In this document: positions 63,551 through 64,000 of the stretch, in pieces
How positions within the stretch are numbered: the stretch's first letter is position 1
Layout of the letters: the number at the start of each line of letters is the position of its first letter
Assembly (NCBI GenBank): GCA_963580285.1
Contig: OY757021.1
Coordinates: forward strand, 95,281,221-95,345,220
DNA: 64,000 nt
DNA from: Lucinisca nassula
Taxonomy: Eukaryota; Mollusca; Bivalvia; Lucinida; Lucinidae
Direction: 5' to 3'
The notes under the pieces: model-generated
Seen by the model: the letters and a program-made list of their open reading frames with translations, nothing else
What the model was told of the DNA's origin: nothing
Database searches by the model: none
Made by a program: the position numbers and the translations under genes

Positions 63551-63765
63551 TGGCATACTCGAGTAGTGGGTAAGAGCACTGCCTCTTGATCATTAATCTC
63601 TGTGGTTTGAGCCTGGCCCAGGTCACATGTGAAATGCCAAGTCCTGCAAGGGAAGCTTGGGTGTTTTGCTCTGGGTACTCTGGTTTTCGTCAACCTCTGA
63701 TTAACAGTCCGCTCTAAATAAGTGAAATAATCTTGAAATAATTGTGAATAAAAAAAGACAACAAA
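63551..63765 (+). repeat. SINE-B copy, diverged
   Basis: GCATACTCGAGTAGTGGGTA, GAGCACTGCCTCTTGATCAT, GTGGTTTGAGCCTGG (B box), GAAATGCCAAGTCCTGCAAG, TCTGATTAACAGTCCGCTCT and GTGAAATAATCTTGAAATAA, matching 57991-58217. Confidence 0.75.
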
Positions 63766-64000
63766 AACAAGGGGAGAGGGACATGTTTCAGGTGCAGATC
63801 CTGTTTGCATCAACATCAGCGACTCCACATAGCCTGTTTGAGACACTATATCTCCTGAACCTATGAATGGATTGTGAAGAAACCTACATGGTTATATCAT
63901 TAGGGCGTGAGAAACAGTCATTACCTTTTGACGGCCTTTACATGTACCTTATTTTCAAGGGTACATGCCCATAAAAACTGTCAGTTTTGGACCAAAAAGG

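Overview
The window is animal nuclear DNA. It has spliced genes, GT/AG introns, tRNA-derived SINEs, non-LTR and Ty3/Gypsy-type retroelements, many MITEs and (GATA)n arrays. The repeat style suggests a bivalve mollusc: SINEs ending in GACGTTAAACCTCAAATC plus CAAA runs, long degenerate tandem blocks opening with AACAAGAGGGCCATAATGG, and palindromic MITEs. That assignment is inference from memory of such genomes, and no species is claimed.

Only two host genes can be supported. (1) The window opens in the last intron of a PARP14/15-like mono-ADP-ribosyltransferase on the + strand. Its terminal coding exon is 582-853, with an AATAAA signal after it. (2) METTL15, the mitochondrial 12S rRNA N4-cytidine methyltransferase and relative of bacterial RsmH/MraW, lies on the - strand with five coding exons: 29917-30228, 28046-28179, 25694-25888, 15861-16055 and 11479-11896. 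The exons join in phase to 417 codons plus stop, and an in-frame stop precedes the ATG. Its four introns (about 1.7, 2.2, 9.6 and 4.0 kb) are almost entirely transposon-derived.

Layout: 1-11 kb PARP exon, MITEs and tandem blocks. 11-30 kb METTL15, with an uninterrupted 733-codon RT-RNase H retrotransposon ORF in intron 3 and a telomere-like (TTAGGG)n tract next to a second repeat family. 30-32 kb tandem block. 32-37 kb endonuclease fragment and a decayed Ty3/Gypsy-type element. 37-42 kb microsatellites, a foldback element and CR1/L2-like ends. 42-48 kb a repeat-rich retroelement flank and a 1.69-kb element with terminal arrays of GGGTCGTTTCGCCC. 48-53 kb a five-level nested stack. 53-56 kb unrecognised DNA. 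56.6-63.1 kb one CR1-like retrotransposon broken into seven pieces by six insertions.

The main result is insertion history rather than a gene system. Many insertions keep readable target-site duplications: 8 bp, TTAA, TA, or 9-14 bp for SINEs. Their relative order can be read directly, and several non-autonomous families can be delimited to the base. No CRISPR array, operon or microbial system is present.
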